DNA of 13,054 nucleotides from JAJDFU01 sp964641965 (GTDB lineage: Bacteria; Bacteroidota; Bacteroidia; Chitinophagales; Saprospiraceae), in NCBI GenBank assembly GCA_964641965.1, contig CAZXLD010000079.1:1-13054 (forward strand), given 5' to 3'. Below are positions 1 to 8,098 of the stretch, piece by piece; within the stretch, counting starts at the first letter, position 1, and each line of letters begins with the position of its first letter. Below the pieces are notes generated by a model. That model was not told the origin of the DNA. It was given only the letters and a program-made list of their open reading frames with translations, and did no database searches. The position numbers and the translations under genes are program-made.

Positions 1-124
1 GGATACTCTGGACCGTTTCCATTCCTTCCACCTCAAGCCCGAGGCCGGTGAGGAGGTCACCGACTTCCTCTGGAGATTGATCGAGATCGATATAGGTTTT
101 CAGCCAGTTGAGTGATGTCTTCAT
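1..124 (-). CDS. pheT: Phenylalanyl-tRNA synthetase beta subunit, N-terminal 41 codons (cut by window edge)
   Basis: The minus strand reads MKTSLNWLKTYIDLDQSPEE and then a segment ending LTGLGLEVEGMETVQSI before leaving the window. This is the characteristic start of bacterial PheT: the N-terminal strand with SLNWL, then a [Y/F]-I-D-[L/I] motif and the LTxLGLEVEG helix. PheT is the large subunit of the alpha2beta2 enzyme that charges tRNA-Phe in the cytoplasm. The start at 124 is supported by exact correspondence with the family N-terminus. The rest of the gene (normally about 800 codons) lies to the left. The first ten codons and the upstream region are repeated at 10026-10115. This copy is taken as the functional one because it continues correctly past codon 10; that cannot be confirmed beyond codon 41. 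Confidence 0.9.
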   Translation of the reverse strand, partial: MKTSLNWLKTYIDLDQSPEEVGDLLTGLGLEVEGMETVQSI

Positions 125-262
125 CTTGTTCGAAACATTCTGCAGGGTGTATTTGAGAAATGTTTTTGAGGGCAGAAAAGAGGTTTTCAGAGCCCAAAGG
201 ATATTTCTCACATATACCCTTATTAAGGCTGCAAATATAGGTTTAGGTTCCCGGAGATGGTA
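96..262. repeat. Direct repeat copy A: pheT start and upstream region
   Basis: Two blocks of this stretch recur near 10.03 kb in the same orientation. Block 1 (96-140) covers pheT codons 1-10 and bases just upstream, and matches 10026-10070 at 43 of 45 positions. Block 2 (225-262), containing the probable promoter, matches 10078-10115 at 38 of 38. Copy A has 84 bases between the blocks where copy B has 7. Similarity fades after 262, though a short AATTCTGT/GATTCTGT-like match follows. Confidence 0.85.
232..239 (-). promoter_or_regulatory. Probable -7 promoter element of pheT (TAnnTTTG type)
   Basis: On the minus strand this reads TATATTTG, an exact match to the Bacteroidota primary-sigma -7 consensus TAnnTTTG, 107 bases upstream of the pheT start. 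No convincing -33 TTTG is seen at the usual distance. The element and its surroundings are kept without a mismatch in the second copy (10085-10092). Confidence 0.4.
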
Positions 263-493
263 GTAATGTTGCGATTCTGTGAGGTCAGGATGGTCTGATG
301 TCTTGATGACTCGATTTCGCGATGTCAGGATGTGGCTTTTGTTCCAAGGGTACAGATTGCGGAACAATTTGATTTTTGACAGGCTTTCCATGGAGCGTCG
401 GTCTTGTAGTTTTGCAATGCGTATGAGCTACCTGGAGAGAAGGCTTTGCGCCTCTTTGGGTGGATACCATCCAGCGTGGATCAATTCTTCGCG
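263..493. other. Gene-free stretch with a weak 40-base imperfect repeat
   Basis: No reading frame here resembles a protein. Bases 281-292 and 321-332 (GAGGTCAGGATG and GATGTCAGGATG) match at 11 of 12 positions, 40 bases apart, with weaker similarity in the flanking bases. The rest (340-493) shows no recognisable gene or structure. Confidence 0.4.
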
Positions 494-956
494 TGGACCT
501 GCTCAAAAAAGTGGACACTGAGTTAAGTTAGATCGCAAGGGTTAATAAATACATTTCCATTTGAGCCGGAGATCGATATCCTAAGCTGGAATGTTTCCTG
601 TGGGTGTTGTACCAACCTTCGATATACTCAAATACGGATTGGTCGGCTTCTTCAAAACTTTGGTAACGATTGTGATATACCCAATTGTTTTTCAGGGTTT
701 TGAAGAGCTTTCGGCTACCGCATTGCCCAGCAATTTCCTTTTCGGCTCATGCTTTGGGTAATGGTTCCGGCTTTTGCAAGCTCCTTTCGGAAATCCTGAC
801 AAGCAAACTGTACGCCCTGATTGGAGGGAAACAGCCCGTTGGCGGCCAACAAAGTTTTCGGGTACAGGTGCAGTTTGGCTTTTGATGGCTCAACACAATA
901 TCTTTCTTGAGGGAACATATCGGAACCGGTTTCAGGCAATAATAATCCAGGGCTAA
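494..956 (-). mobile_element. Decayed partial IS3-family insertion sequence
   Basis: The stretch contains the 3' half of an IS3-type transposase on the minus strand. Just beyond its stop is an end-like sequence, TGGACCTGCTCAAAAAAGTG (494-513), starting with the TG expected of an IS3-family terminus. No matching inverted end was found on the other side, and the 5' part of the transposase and orfA are missing, so the upper boundary is approximate. The element is a fossil and cannot move by itself. It lies between pheT and the MalT-like regulator, at the left margin of the accessory block. Confidence 0.7.
528..939 (-). pseudogene. IS3-family transposase (orfB) C-terminal remnant, frameshifted
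   Basis: Minus-strand translation gives NQGVQFACQDFRKELAKAG followed by ITQSMSRKGNCW, the rve/DDE integrase region of IS3 OrfB. A one-base loss after CW brings a stop at 715-717. A second one-base loss in the AES[F]FKTL motif moves the frame again, after which the tail reads VYHNRYQSFEEADQSVFEYI, then EGWYNTHRKHSSLGYRSP, ending at the stop 528-530. The family HSDxGxQY motif is PSNQGVQF here, so the second catalytic aspartate is asparagine and the preceding histidine is proline. The upstream part is unrecognisable. The product would be inactive. Confidence 0.85.
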
Positions 957-1214
957 TCTATTCTACCATTTCGCCAGATTGATCCCGGCCCGGGGCTTTC
1001 TCCCTTCTGCCAACAGGCTGAACAAACTGAAGCAGCTATTCTATCCAGCCTGACATATCCGCATTCCAATGGGTTGTTTTGGGTCAGTGCAGTCCATATA
1101 ACAGTAAGCCGGAAATGGAGGAAGAAACTTTATTTCTATGACCGGGTCACCGATACCCGATCTAACTTCCATCTGGTCCTAAAGCGCCAGTCTCCATCAT
1201 TTTTATATTTTTAG
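957..1214 (+). other. Open frame without a start; possible tail of an unidentified gene
   Basis: Between the IS remnant and the regulator, a plus-strand frame is open from 957 to the stop at 1212-1214 with no usable ATG. Its second half reads SNGLFWVSAVHITVSRKW and then RKKLYFYDRVTDTRSNFHLV, ending SPSFLYF. The alternating pattern and final phenylalanine would suit the end of an outer-membrane beta-barrel, but no family is recognised. It may be a gene tail left by rearrangement, or a chance frame. No other gene is seen in 957-1245. Confidence 0.2.
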
Positions 1215-1245
1215 CAGTACTTGAGTTGGAGCAAAAGAGTGAAGA

Positions 1246-3882
1246 ATGACCCTGCTGCTGACGAAGTTGAACCGACCTTCGGTCACTCCCCGCCTGATCC
1301 TTCGATCAAAGTTGATCGAAAAGATCGAGAAAGGAAGTCATGTACCCGTGATCATGGTGGTGGCGCCGGCGGGCTATGGCAAAAGTATTGCCATCAGTCA
1401 ATGGGTTGAAAAGACTCCAGCCCCCGCCGCCTGGATTTCCCTGGACGAAGGTTTGAATGACTTTCCCACCTTCCTCACTTACCTGCTGGAGGCCATCGAG
1501 CGAAAGTTGCCGCAGCGTGTGGGCCGGTTGAAACAACTGGTTCAGGGCGCTTATGCATTAACGGCCAACGCGCTCTCCAAGGCGTTTATCAACCAACTGA
1601 ATACGATCGAATCCAGGTTCGTGCTGGTCCTCGATGATTACCACCTGATCACCAATCCTGAAGTCCACACCTTTTTAGAAATCTTGCTGGAGCACCCTCC
1701 AGGATCTTTGCAGCTGATCTTGATTGCGCGAAGGAATCCTCCGCTTCAACTTAAAAAATTGAGTCTATACGAAAAGGTACTTCACATCCGGATGCAGGAG
1801 CTTGCTTTTGATCTCGAAGAAGTCAAGGTCCTTCTGGGCGGGTACAGCTCTTTCCGGCAGGAAGATGCGGAATCCTTATGGCGACAGAGCGAAGGATGGC
1901 CTATAGGCATGAACATGCTCCTGGCCACCAGTTCATTGTCCGGTAAGTTCCCAGGAAATGGGCCTGGCCCATTGGCACGGGATCTCGATCACTTTGTCGA
2001 ACTACTGACGGAGCCTTTTTCTAAAGCCTTTTCGCATGCCCTTCACCTGTCTGCTTGCTGCAATCGGTTCAATCCGGAGCTTTTAGAGGCCCTTTTCCAG
2101 TTTCATCAGATTCCGATCTCCGCTACCTACTTCTTGCAAGAGGTAAATACACATAACCTTTTTATTACTCCCTTGGACGACGAAGCATATTGGTTCCGGT
2201 GGCACCATCTTTTCAGGGACTTGTTGAGAAAACGCTGCCTCCGGGAAAACAAGGGCTATGTGCAGGAGACCGTAGGCTTCATCAGCAACTGGTTTTCGGA
2301 GCATGGGCTCCCCGAAGATGCCCTCGAATGTGCAACCCAATTTGGTGCATTCGACTTGGCAACTAACCTGATCGCCCGGCATCGCTTGGATATGCTGAAT
2401 AAAGATCGGTGGTGGGAAGTGGAAAAGTGGATAAACAAAATTCCGGAGCGCATTCAAAAAATGAAAATCGACCTTTTGCTCGCCAGACTATGGATAATTG
2501 AGGACACTTGGCAAATTGAAAACATGCCGAACCTACTCGAATCGGTTGAAAAACGGGTGGCGATCGAACTGAATAACAAGTTGATTTCGGAGTTTTACCT
2601 TCACCAAGGCTTTTACCAAACTTTTATCCGATCCGATGGACCAAAAGCCTTGATAGTTCTGGAAAGGTCAAAAGCCCTATCTCAGGATTACGGCCATTTA
2701 GGAGGGCGCAGGGAGATGACATTGGCTGTAGCCAGGCATATTTCGGGATTAACGGAAGAGGCTCTTAAATGTCTGAACGCACTGGAAAAAGAGCATCCTC
2801 TGCCAGACCTTTTTCATTTGAGAATTCACATGTCCAGGGTATTTGTCTTACTACTGAAAGGAGATCTGAAACGCGCGGAAAAGGCTTGCGAAAGGTTTGT
2901 ATTCCTTGCTGAAAAAAGCGACTTCACTCCTTTGGAAGGGTTTAGCATGTATCTGCAAAGTAATGTCCTGTTTCAAAAACTTTCAAGCTCTGGATTTCAG
3001 TCCTTTTCCGATAAAGCGCTTCACACAGGAGGTTTTCTCGATTTCTGGGCTTTCTTTGATGTTTTTGCCGGAACTATTATCCATGAATTCCTGATCGGAA
3101 ACAGAAGGAAGGCATGGGAAAACCTGGCTGAAATGAAAGAACAGGCCAATGAAATGAAAGATCCTTTTTTCAAAGAAATTGCCACTTCTTTGGAGTATAG
3201 GTTGTATTGGCTCGAGGGAGATACTGGGCAAGCATTGCCATGGGCTTATGGGGACGGCACCTGCCCGATCCCCCGAAGAATCCTTTTTGCCATGGAAGTG
3301 CCGGAATTTACCCGAATCCGAATTCTGCTGACCAGCGGGGATGCGGCACAATTGGATCATGGTCTTTTATGGTTGCGCACAATAAGAGAACACCTCAGGC
3401 AGATTCACAATCAATACCATGAGGTAGATCTGAATCTTCTGGAGGCTATCGCCCATCATAGAATGGGACACCCTATTCAGGCTAAAGAATCATTTCAGGA
3501 GGCAAAAGATCTAGCAGGCGACCAAAACTGGTTGCGGCCATTTGCGGAACTCAACTTGGCTATTCCTGAACTAAGGGAAATGGCTGACCAGGATTCCCTT
3601 CCCATGATGACTCTTCCGACAGCTCTATCAGCTCGGGATGGCGTTCCCAGGCCTCAACATTCAAAATCCAAAGCAACAAAGGGCAATGATCCCCTGACTA
3701 CCCGAGAGATTGAGATCATCCAACTGGTTGTACAGGGGCTCCGCAATAAGGAAATCGCTGACCGATTGCACCTTGCCGTAGCCACGGTCAAGAGCCACCT
3801 CCACCGGATCTTTCAAAAACTCGATGTACCCAATCGTGCCACTCTCATAGTAAAGGTCAACAAGCAGGACCTCCTTTCTTGA
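1246..3882 (+). CDS. MalT-type (LAL) LuxR-family transcriptional activator with STAND ATPase domain
   Basis: This 878-residue protein has the order expected of large ATP-binding LuxR regulators. Residues 1-30 carry LLLTKLNRPSVTPRLILR, typical of the MalT family N-terminus. The Walker A motif APAGYGKS is at 40-47 and Walker B FVLVLDD at 125-131. A long helical, TPR-like middle (about 350-790) follows, and a C-terminal LuxR helix-turn-helix (about 814-878) reads LTTREIEIIQLVVQGLRNKE and then IADRLHLAVATVKSHLHRIF. Such proteins oligomerise on ATP and ligand binding and activate nearby promoters. The length is close to MalT (about 900). The start follows GAGTGAAGA and fits the family N-terminus. 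It is co-oriented with the porin and hydrolase genes 212 bases downstream, so control of these genes is a reasonable inference. The ligand is unknown. Confidence 0.88.
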   Translation: MTLLLTKLNRPSVTPRLILRSKLIEKIEKGSHVPVIMVVAPAGYGKSIAISQWVEKTPAPAAWISLDEGLNDFPTFLTYLLEAIERKLPQRVGRLKQLVQGAYALTANALSKAFINQLNTIESRFVLVLDDYHLITNPEVHTFLEILLEHPPGSLQLILIARRNPPLQLKKLSLYEKVLHIRMQELAFDLEEVKVLLGGYSSFRQEDAESLWRQSEGWPIGMNMLLATSSLSGKFPGNGPGPLARDLDHFVELLTEPFSKAFSHALHLSACCNRFNPELLEALFQFHQIPISATYFLQEVNTHNLFITPLDDEAYWFRWHHLFRDLLRKRCLRENKGYVQETVGFISNWFSEHGLPEDALECATQFGAFDLATNLIARHRLDMLNKDRWWEVEKWINKIPERIQKMKIDLLLARLWIIEDTWQIENMPNLLESVEKRVAIELNNKLISEFYLHQGFYQTFIRSDGPKALIVLERSKALSQDYGHLGGRREMTLAVARHISGLTEEALKCLNALEKEHPLPDLFHLRIHMSRVFVLLLKGDLKRAEKACERFVFLAEKSDFTPLEGFSMYLQSNVLFQKLSSSGFQSFSDKALHTGGFLDFWAFFDVFAGTIIHEFLIGNRRKAWENLAEMKEQANEMKDPFFKEIATSLEYRLYWLEGDTGQALPWAYGDGTCPIPRRILFAMEVPEFTRIRILLTSGDAAQLDHGLLWLRTIREHLRQIHNQYHEVDLNLLEAIAHHRMGHPIQAKESFQEAKDLAGDQNWLRPFAELNLAIPELREMADQDSLPMMTLPTALSARDGVPRPQHSKSKATKGNDPLTTREIEIIQLVVQGLRNKEIADRLHLAVATVKSHLHRIFQKLDVPNRATLIVKVNKQDLLS

Positions 3883-3903
3883 ATTTCAATCTTTTTTGCA
3901 ACT

Positions 3904-3941
3904 AAAGTTTGTAGATACCTGTGAGCGGTATCTGCAACTTT
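3904..3941 (+). terminator. Strong hairpin after the regulator gene
   Basis: AAAGTTTGTAGATACC (3904-3919) pairs with GGTATCTGCAACTTT (3927-3941) across a 7-base loop, with one bulge and otherwise near-complete pairing. It lies 22 bases after the regulator stop. There is no long T run behind the stem, so efficient intrinsic termination is uncertain; it may instead stabilise the 3' end of the transcript. Confidence 0.6.
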
Positions 3942-4094
3942 GACAAGTGGTTTTGATAAGGGTATTGACTGCCCTGCATCAAATCTAATGGTCTATCCTT
4001 TCTGTCAGGGCCCTGGCTGATGAGTAATATTTCACATGCTAGCCCGGATTACCCGAACGAATGGCTGTCCTTTTTTTAATCTAGTACTCAATGA
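3942..4094 (+). promoter_or_regulatory. Leader region of the amidohydrolase-porin genes
   Basis: This 153-base gap between the regulator hairpin and the first structural gene is the likely site of the promoter and of any regulator binding. It holds a perfect 10-base palindrome CAGGGCCCTG (4006-4015) and the 12-mer TAGCCCGGATTA (4040-4051), which recurs at 12040-12051. No clear TAnnTTTG box is seen. A sigma70-like TTGACA with TATTGA 17 bases later begins at the hairpin's right foot (from 3940) and may be chance. Confidence 0.25.
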
Positions 4095-5432
4095 ATGAAA
4101 CACCTTTTTCTTTTTCTTTTCCTGCTTGCCGGAGGGGCCGGCATGTTGTCCGCACAAGATGTGCCCAAACTGACCCTCATCACCAACGCCAACATCTTCG
4201 ACGGTGAGAATGAAGAACTGCAAATGGGGATGGACATCCTCATTGAGAACAACCTGATTAAGCAGATCGGCCAGGACCTGGCTGCCGCCAATGCGCGAGT
4301 GATCGATGCCGGTGGCAGAGTAGTAACGCCAGGCATGATTGATGCGCACACGCACATTATGTGGAATGATGACATAGATTATCTGGTTTTTGGTTCACCA
4401 CACGAGTATACCGGAGTTATGGCGGCAGTCAGTGCAGAGCGGATGCTCCTGCGTGGATTTACAACGATACGGGACATGGGCGGGCCTGCTTTTGGTCTGA
4501 AGAAAGCCATTGATGATGGAGTTGCCAAAGGTCCTCGAATCTTCCCGTCTGGATTTTTTATTTCTCAGACCTCCGGCCATGGGGACTTTGAACCCCGCCT
4601 GAACTATCACTCGCCACATTTTTCCGGCGCTGTAGATCCGGCTTACACCCGTGGTTGGACCATCATTGCAGATGGTGTACCAGAAGTACAGAAAGCCACT
4701 AGAGAAATACTGCGATACGGGGCTTCCCAGATCAAGATCATGGGAAGCGGGAGTGTTACCGGGGCCCATGACCCATTGGACGTTACAGAATACACACTGG
4801 AGGAAATGCAGGCCATCGTCAAAGAAGCACAAAAATGGGGTACGTACGCCACCGTCCATGCCTATTCAGACGAAGCCGTTCAAAATGCGATTAAGGCTGG
4901 TGTTCGTTCTGTGGAGCACGGACTATTTGGTTCTGAAGAAACGTTCCAAATGATGAAGGATAATGATGTCATCTTTTCCACCCAATTCTACGCCTTTAGC
5001 TTAACACCTGAGCAGGCCGGTATGAGAGGAATTTTTGCTCAAAAATATCTGACTGCCCAGAAAGGGGCTACCGGGGGTTATGAACGCTCCAAAAAAATGG
5101 GAATTAAAATGGCTTGGGGAACTGATGTATTGGGTAAAATAGACCTCGGCCCTTTGCAGCTTCAAGAGTTTGTAGCGAGAACCAAATACTATACGCCCGT
5201 TGAGATCCTGCTGCAGGCCACCAAAATCAATGCTGAATTGCTTTCAAGAAGTGGCAAACGAGTGCCTTATCAAGAGGGGGCTTTGGGGGCAATCAAAGAA
5301 GGGGCCTATGCGGATCTATTGATTCATAAGGGGAATCCGCTGGAAGATATCTCGGTGATGACCCAACCAGAAGAAAACCTCCTGCTCATCATGAAGGACG
5401 GAAAGATCTACAAGAACACTTTGCCTGAATAG
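4095..5432 (+). CDS. Exported metal-dependent amidohydrolase (imidazolonepropionase/prolidase-like)
   Basis: This 445-residue protein begins with a signal peptide (about 1-20, MKHLFLFLFLL to MLSAQ), so it should act in the periplasm. The mature part is a TIM-barrel amidohydrolase of the superfamily that includes imidazolonepropionase and Xaa-Pro/Xaa-Arg dipeptidases. The metal ligands are visible in order: DAHTHI (H85, H87), a lysine in QIKIMGSGS (K214, the likely carboxylated bridge), VHAYS (H255), VEHGLF (H275) and WGTD (D343). The C-terminal EGAYADLLI with NPLEDI restores the small beta domain. The set of ligands is complete, so it should be an active binuclear enzyme cleaving C-N bonds in amides or dipeptides. 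The substrate is not determined. The next gene starts 49 bases later, suggesting cotranscription with the porin. Confidence 0.87.
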   Translation: MKHLFLFLFLLAGGAGMLSAQDVPKLTLITNANIFDGENEELQMGMDILIENNLIKQIGQDLAAANARVIDAGGRVVTPGMIDAHTHIMWNDDIDYLVFGSPHEYTGVMAAVSAERMLLRGFTTIRDMGGPAFGLKKAIDDGVAKGPRIFPSGFFISQTSGHGDFEPRLNYHSPHFSGAVDPAYTRGWTIIADGVPEVQKATREILRYGASQIKIMGSGSVTGAHDPLDVTEYTLEEMQAIVKEAQKWGTYATVHAYSDEAVQNAIKAGVRSVEHGLFGSEETFQMMKDNDVIFSTQFYAFSLTPEQAGMRGIFAQKYLTAQKGATGGYERSKKMGIKMAWGTDVLGKIDLGPLQLQEFVARTKYYTPVEILLQATKINAELLSRSGKRVPYQEGALGAIKEGAYADLLIHKGNPLEDISVMTQPEENLLLIMKDGKIYKNTLPE

Positions 5433-5481
5433 TCTGAAAACAGAATCAGGCAAGGAGAATATTATCCTAAGCCGAATCAAA

Positions 5482-6777
5482 ATGAAGAGGGAGTTACCTG
5501 AAAAAAAGAAAGGAATAGAAGGCTTTTCCATGTCCACTTTGGCAGGGGCATTTATCTTGTTTTTTCTCCTTTCCCAGACATCAATTTCGGGGCAGGATAC
5601 CACCCGGGCAGTTGAATTCTCCAATCCGGCCTCTGTATCGAGTCAGCTCTCCGAGGATACCCGGCCCAAAAAAGCCTTCATCAACTGGTATTTCCTGGAC
5701 AGTCTGGATGAGATCAAGAAGCGGTTCTATAATCGGAGCGGGTTTACTGTAAATGCCGACTACAACTCTGGTGTTATGGTGGCCACCAATGCTATTGGCA
5801 ATACGGTGGGGGCCAGCGGGGTATTCCGGCTCTATGGAAAATGGAACTTTGTTGGAAGGGGGACGCCCCATGAGGGTGGCCTGATCTTTAAAGTAGAAAA
5901 CCGGCACCGATACACAGAAAATCCCTTGCGGGAATATAGTCTGCTGGACGTTGGCTTTGGCGGCCTTATGCAGTCTGTATATAGTGATATGGGGTGGGGG
6001 GTCACCAATCTATACTGGCGTCAAACTATTGGCGGACAGGATAAAGCAGTGATTTATGCAGGTTTTGTGGACGTCACCGACTGGACAGATATTTACGCGG
6101 TGGCCAGCCCCTGGCAAAGTTTTCAAAATCTGGTTTTTGCCACAGGTTCGGGTACGGTTGGCGGGCTTTATCCTTTCGGCGCCCTGGGGTTAATGGCCAA
6201 TGTCTGGCTGAGCAAAGAGTTCTATGTGATCGGTGGCCTCATAGATCCAAATGGAGACCCCACAAGATTCTGGGAAGGATTTGAGACCTTATTTACACGG
6301 TTTGAGACACTGAAAACTCTGGAATTCGGGTATACCCCCAATAGCTTGAGTACCGTGTTTTTAAAAAATGTACACATTGTCTTCTGGCAGGTGGACAAGT
6401 GGGGGGAAGGAGAGTTTTCTAATGGATGGGGAGTGGCTGGTTCTGCGAGCTGGATGATTGGAAACTTTCTTCCCTTCCTCCGGGCCGGATGGGCCAAGGA
6501 TGGGGTCAGTTTTTACGAAGCTTCGGTGAGTGCCGGCTTCGCCTACAACATTGCCGGACCCAATACGCTAGGGGTTGGGCTCAACTGGAACCGGCCGAAT
6601 GCCAATACATATGGCACCCAATTCCCAGACCAATATGTTTCCGAATTCTTTTACAAGTTGCAGTTGACCCACCACTCCGAACTCACGCCTAATATTCAAT
6701 TGATTGGCAATCCTGCATTCAACCCGGGCACTAATTTTCTGGCGGTATTCGGTTTGCGATTTCGCGCACATATTTAG
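5482..6777 (+). CDS. OprB-family carbohydrate-selective-type porin
   Basis: A hydrophobic signal segment (about residues 17-38, MSTLAGAFILFFLLSQTSIS then GQ) is followed by an outer-membrane barrel. Family marks are a first strand GFTVNADYNSGVMVATNAIG, the long alternating strands, and the C-terminal HHSELTPNIQLIGNPAFNPG with a final strand LAVFGLRFRAHI, typical of OprB porins. OprB proteins let sugars and other small solutes cross the outer membrane. Two starts are possible: 5482, with a 16-residue lysine-rich extension before the signal, or 5530 (MSTLAG), which has AGAAGG nine bases upstream; the second may be the real one. Its place directly after an exported amidohydrolase suggests it supplies that enzyme's substrate. 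The family name does not prove a sugar substrate. Confidence 0.8.
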   Translation: MKRELPEKKKGIEGFSMSTLAGAFILFFLLSQTSISGQDTTRAVEFSNPASVSSQLSEDTRPKKAFINWYFLDSLDEIKKRFYNRSGFTVNADYNSGVMVATNAIGNTVGASGVFRLYGKWNFVGRGTPHEGGLIFKVENRHRYTENPLREYSLLDVGFGGLMQSVYSDMGWGVTNLYWRQTIGGQDKAVIYAGFVDVTDWTDIYAVASPWQSFQNLVFATGSGTVGGLYPFGALGLMANVWLSKEFYVIGGLIDPNGDPTRFWEGFETLFTRFETLKTLEFGYTPNSLSTVFLKNVHIVFWQVDKWGEGEFSNGWGVAGSASWMIGNFLPFLRAGWAKDGVSFYEASVSAGFAYNIAGPNTLGVGLNWNRPNANTYGTQFPDQYVSEFFYKLQLTHHSELTPNIQLIGNPAFNPGTNFLAVFGLRFRAHI

Positions 6778-6891
6778 GTTCGGCTTTGGTTCAATTTTCT
6801 CCGTTGAATTGATACAAAAAAGATCGGTCACATGAAAACCATTGCCGACTTGCCAGCTGGATCTTCCTTCTAATCTGATTTCAAAAATATA

Positions 6892-8079
6892 ATGGTAAGG
6901 TACATTCTACATATATCAATACTTGTCTTTTTTGTTTCGAATGCACTCTTTGCACAAGAAGAAAGCAAAGGCAAAAAGGTCGATTATAATTTCGGAGGAT
7001 ATATAAAGACAGATTTTATCCTGACTTTATATAACAACGGTATTGTTGGGGTAAATAATGTCCTCCGTGATATTCATCTGCCAGGAGCGATACCCGTAGG
7101 AACCCGGGATCAAAACTCAACTCTTGATTTTCATGTCAAGGAATCCAGGTTCAATTTTGATGTAAAAACAACCTTTCTGGGCAAAGAGATCCATGGATTT
7201 CTCGAATTGGACTTTCTCTTTTCTGCTCAGGGAGATCCCCGGGTAAGTAGTTCATTTAGTCCTCGTTTGCGGCACTTCTATCTGGAGTGGAATAACCTTT
7301 TAATAGGGCAAACCTGGTCTACTTTCATGATTGTCACCCTACCGGATGAAATTGATTTTACTGGGGCCATGGAAGGTATAGTACTGGTCAGGCAAGCTCA
7401 GGTTAGGTATACCCTTAAGAATTGGCTCTTCGCCGTTGAAAACCCTCAAACCACTCTCTATGCCAATGGTGAACCATCGTTGATTACAGCTAGTAACGAC
7501 ATTTTTCCCGACTTGGTGGTCAGGCGAAATTTCTCGGGGCCAAAATTTGATTGGGGCATTGCCGTAGTAGGCAGGGCTTTGCATATAAGGGACTCTGTGC
7601 GGCAAACCAGCCCGGGGTTTGGATTGACTACAGGTGGCAAAGTGCTAGTAGGACAAAGGGGGGATGACCTGAGATTGGTATTGACTTATGGCTACGGCAT
7701 GGGGAGATATCTCGCTGCCAATTTCATTCCAAGTTCAACCCTGGATGCCAATGTAATGCTTAATCCCATTCAATCCCTCAACGGTTATATCGCTTATAAC
7801 CGCATGTGGACAAAAAATTATAAGCTCAGTTCAAGTTTTAGTGTTTCGGGCTTTCAGGCCTTTTATCCTGAAGAAACCATTGAGGGAGCAAGTGAAACCG
7901 CATTTAGTATTTCCGGAAACCTGAAATACGAACCCTTTAAGCAACTCCTTTTCGGTTTGGAATATATGTATGCCTATCGCGGTGTCATCGGTGGAGCATC
8001 TGGTGCCCTCCATCGCATCCAATTCGCAGCCAAATACACCTTTGGATACCATAATTCCAGTGTCGATGAGAAAAAATAA
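6892..8079 (+). CDS. DcaP-type trimeric outer-membrane porin
   Basis: This 395-residue protein has a signal peptide (about 1-21, ending NALFAQ) and then a porin barrel. Family marks are GGYIKTDFILTLYN, the IPVGTRDQN and SRFNFDVKT segments, GFLELDFL, and LRHFYLEWNNLLIGQTWSTF, followed by DEIDFTGA and VRQAQVRY, the layout of DcaP-like porins. Acinetobacter DcaP is known to admit dicarboxylates and other negatively charged small molecules, so an anionic substrate is plausible here. It starts 114 bases after the OprB gene, far enough for a promoter of its own, though no clear one was found. The next gene begins 19 bases downstream, so the two are probably one operon. Base composition appears AT-richer here than in the preceding pair. 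Confidence 0.82.
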   Translation: MVRYILHISILVFFVSNALFAQEESKGKKVDYNFGGYIKTDFILTLYNNGIVGVNNVLRDIHLPGAIPVGTRDQNSTLDFHVKESRFNFDVKTTFLGKEIHGFLELDFLFSAQGDPRVSSSFSPRLRHFYLEWNNLLIGQTWSTFMIVTLPDEIDFTGAMEGIVLVRQAQVRYTLKNWLFAVENPQTTLYANGEPSLITASNDIFPDLVVRRNFSGPKFDWGIAVVGRALHIRDSVRQTSPGFGLTTGGKVLVGQRGDDLRLVLTYGYGMGRYLAANFIPSSTLDANVMLNPIQSLNGYIAYNRMWTKNYKLSSSFSVSGFQAFYPEETIEGASETAFSISGNLKYEPFKQLLFGLEYMYAYRGVIGGASGALHRIQFAAKYTFGYHNSSVDEKK

Positions 8080-8098
8080 CAACCAAAACTTACTTATC

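Noticed and set aside
279..521. Overlapping 77-80 codon frames on both strands upstream of the IS remnant
   Set aside because: Both run through low-complexity repeats and into the IS end; neither resembles a protein.
4395..4859. A 154-codon minus-strand frame inside the amidohydrolase gene
   Set aside because: It overlaps a gene with all catalytic motifs and its translation is not protein-like.
7970..8098. Upstream in-frame start for the deacylase
   Set aside because: It overlaps the porin gene by 110 bases and would place 43 residues before an obvious signal peptide that starts at 8099.
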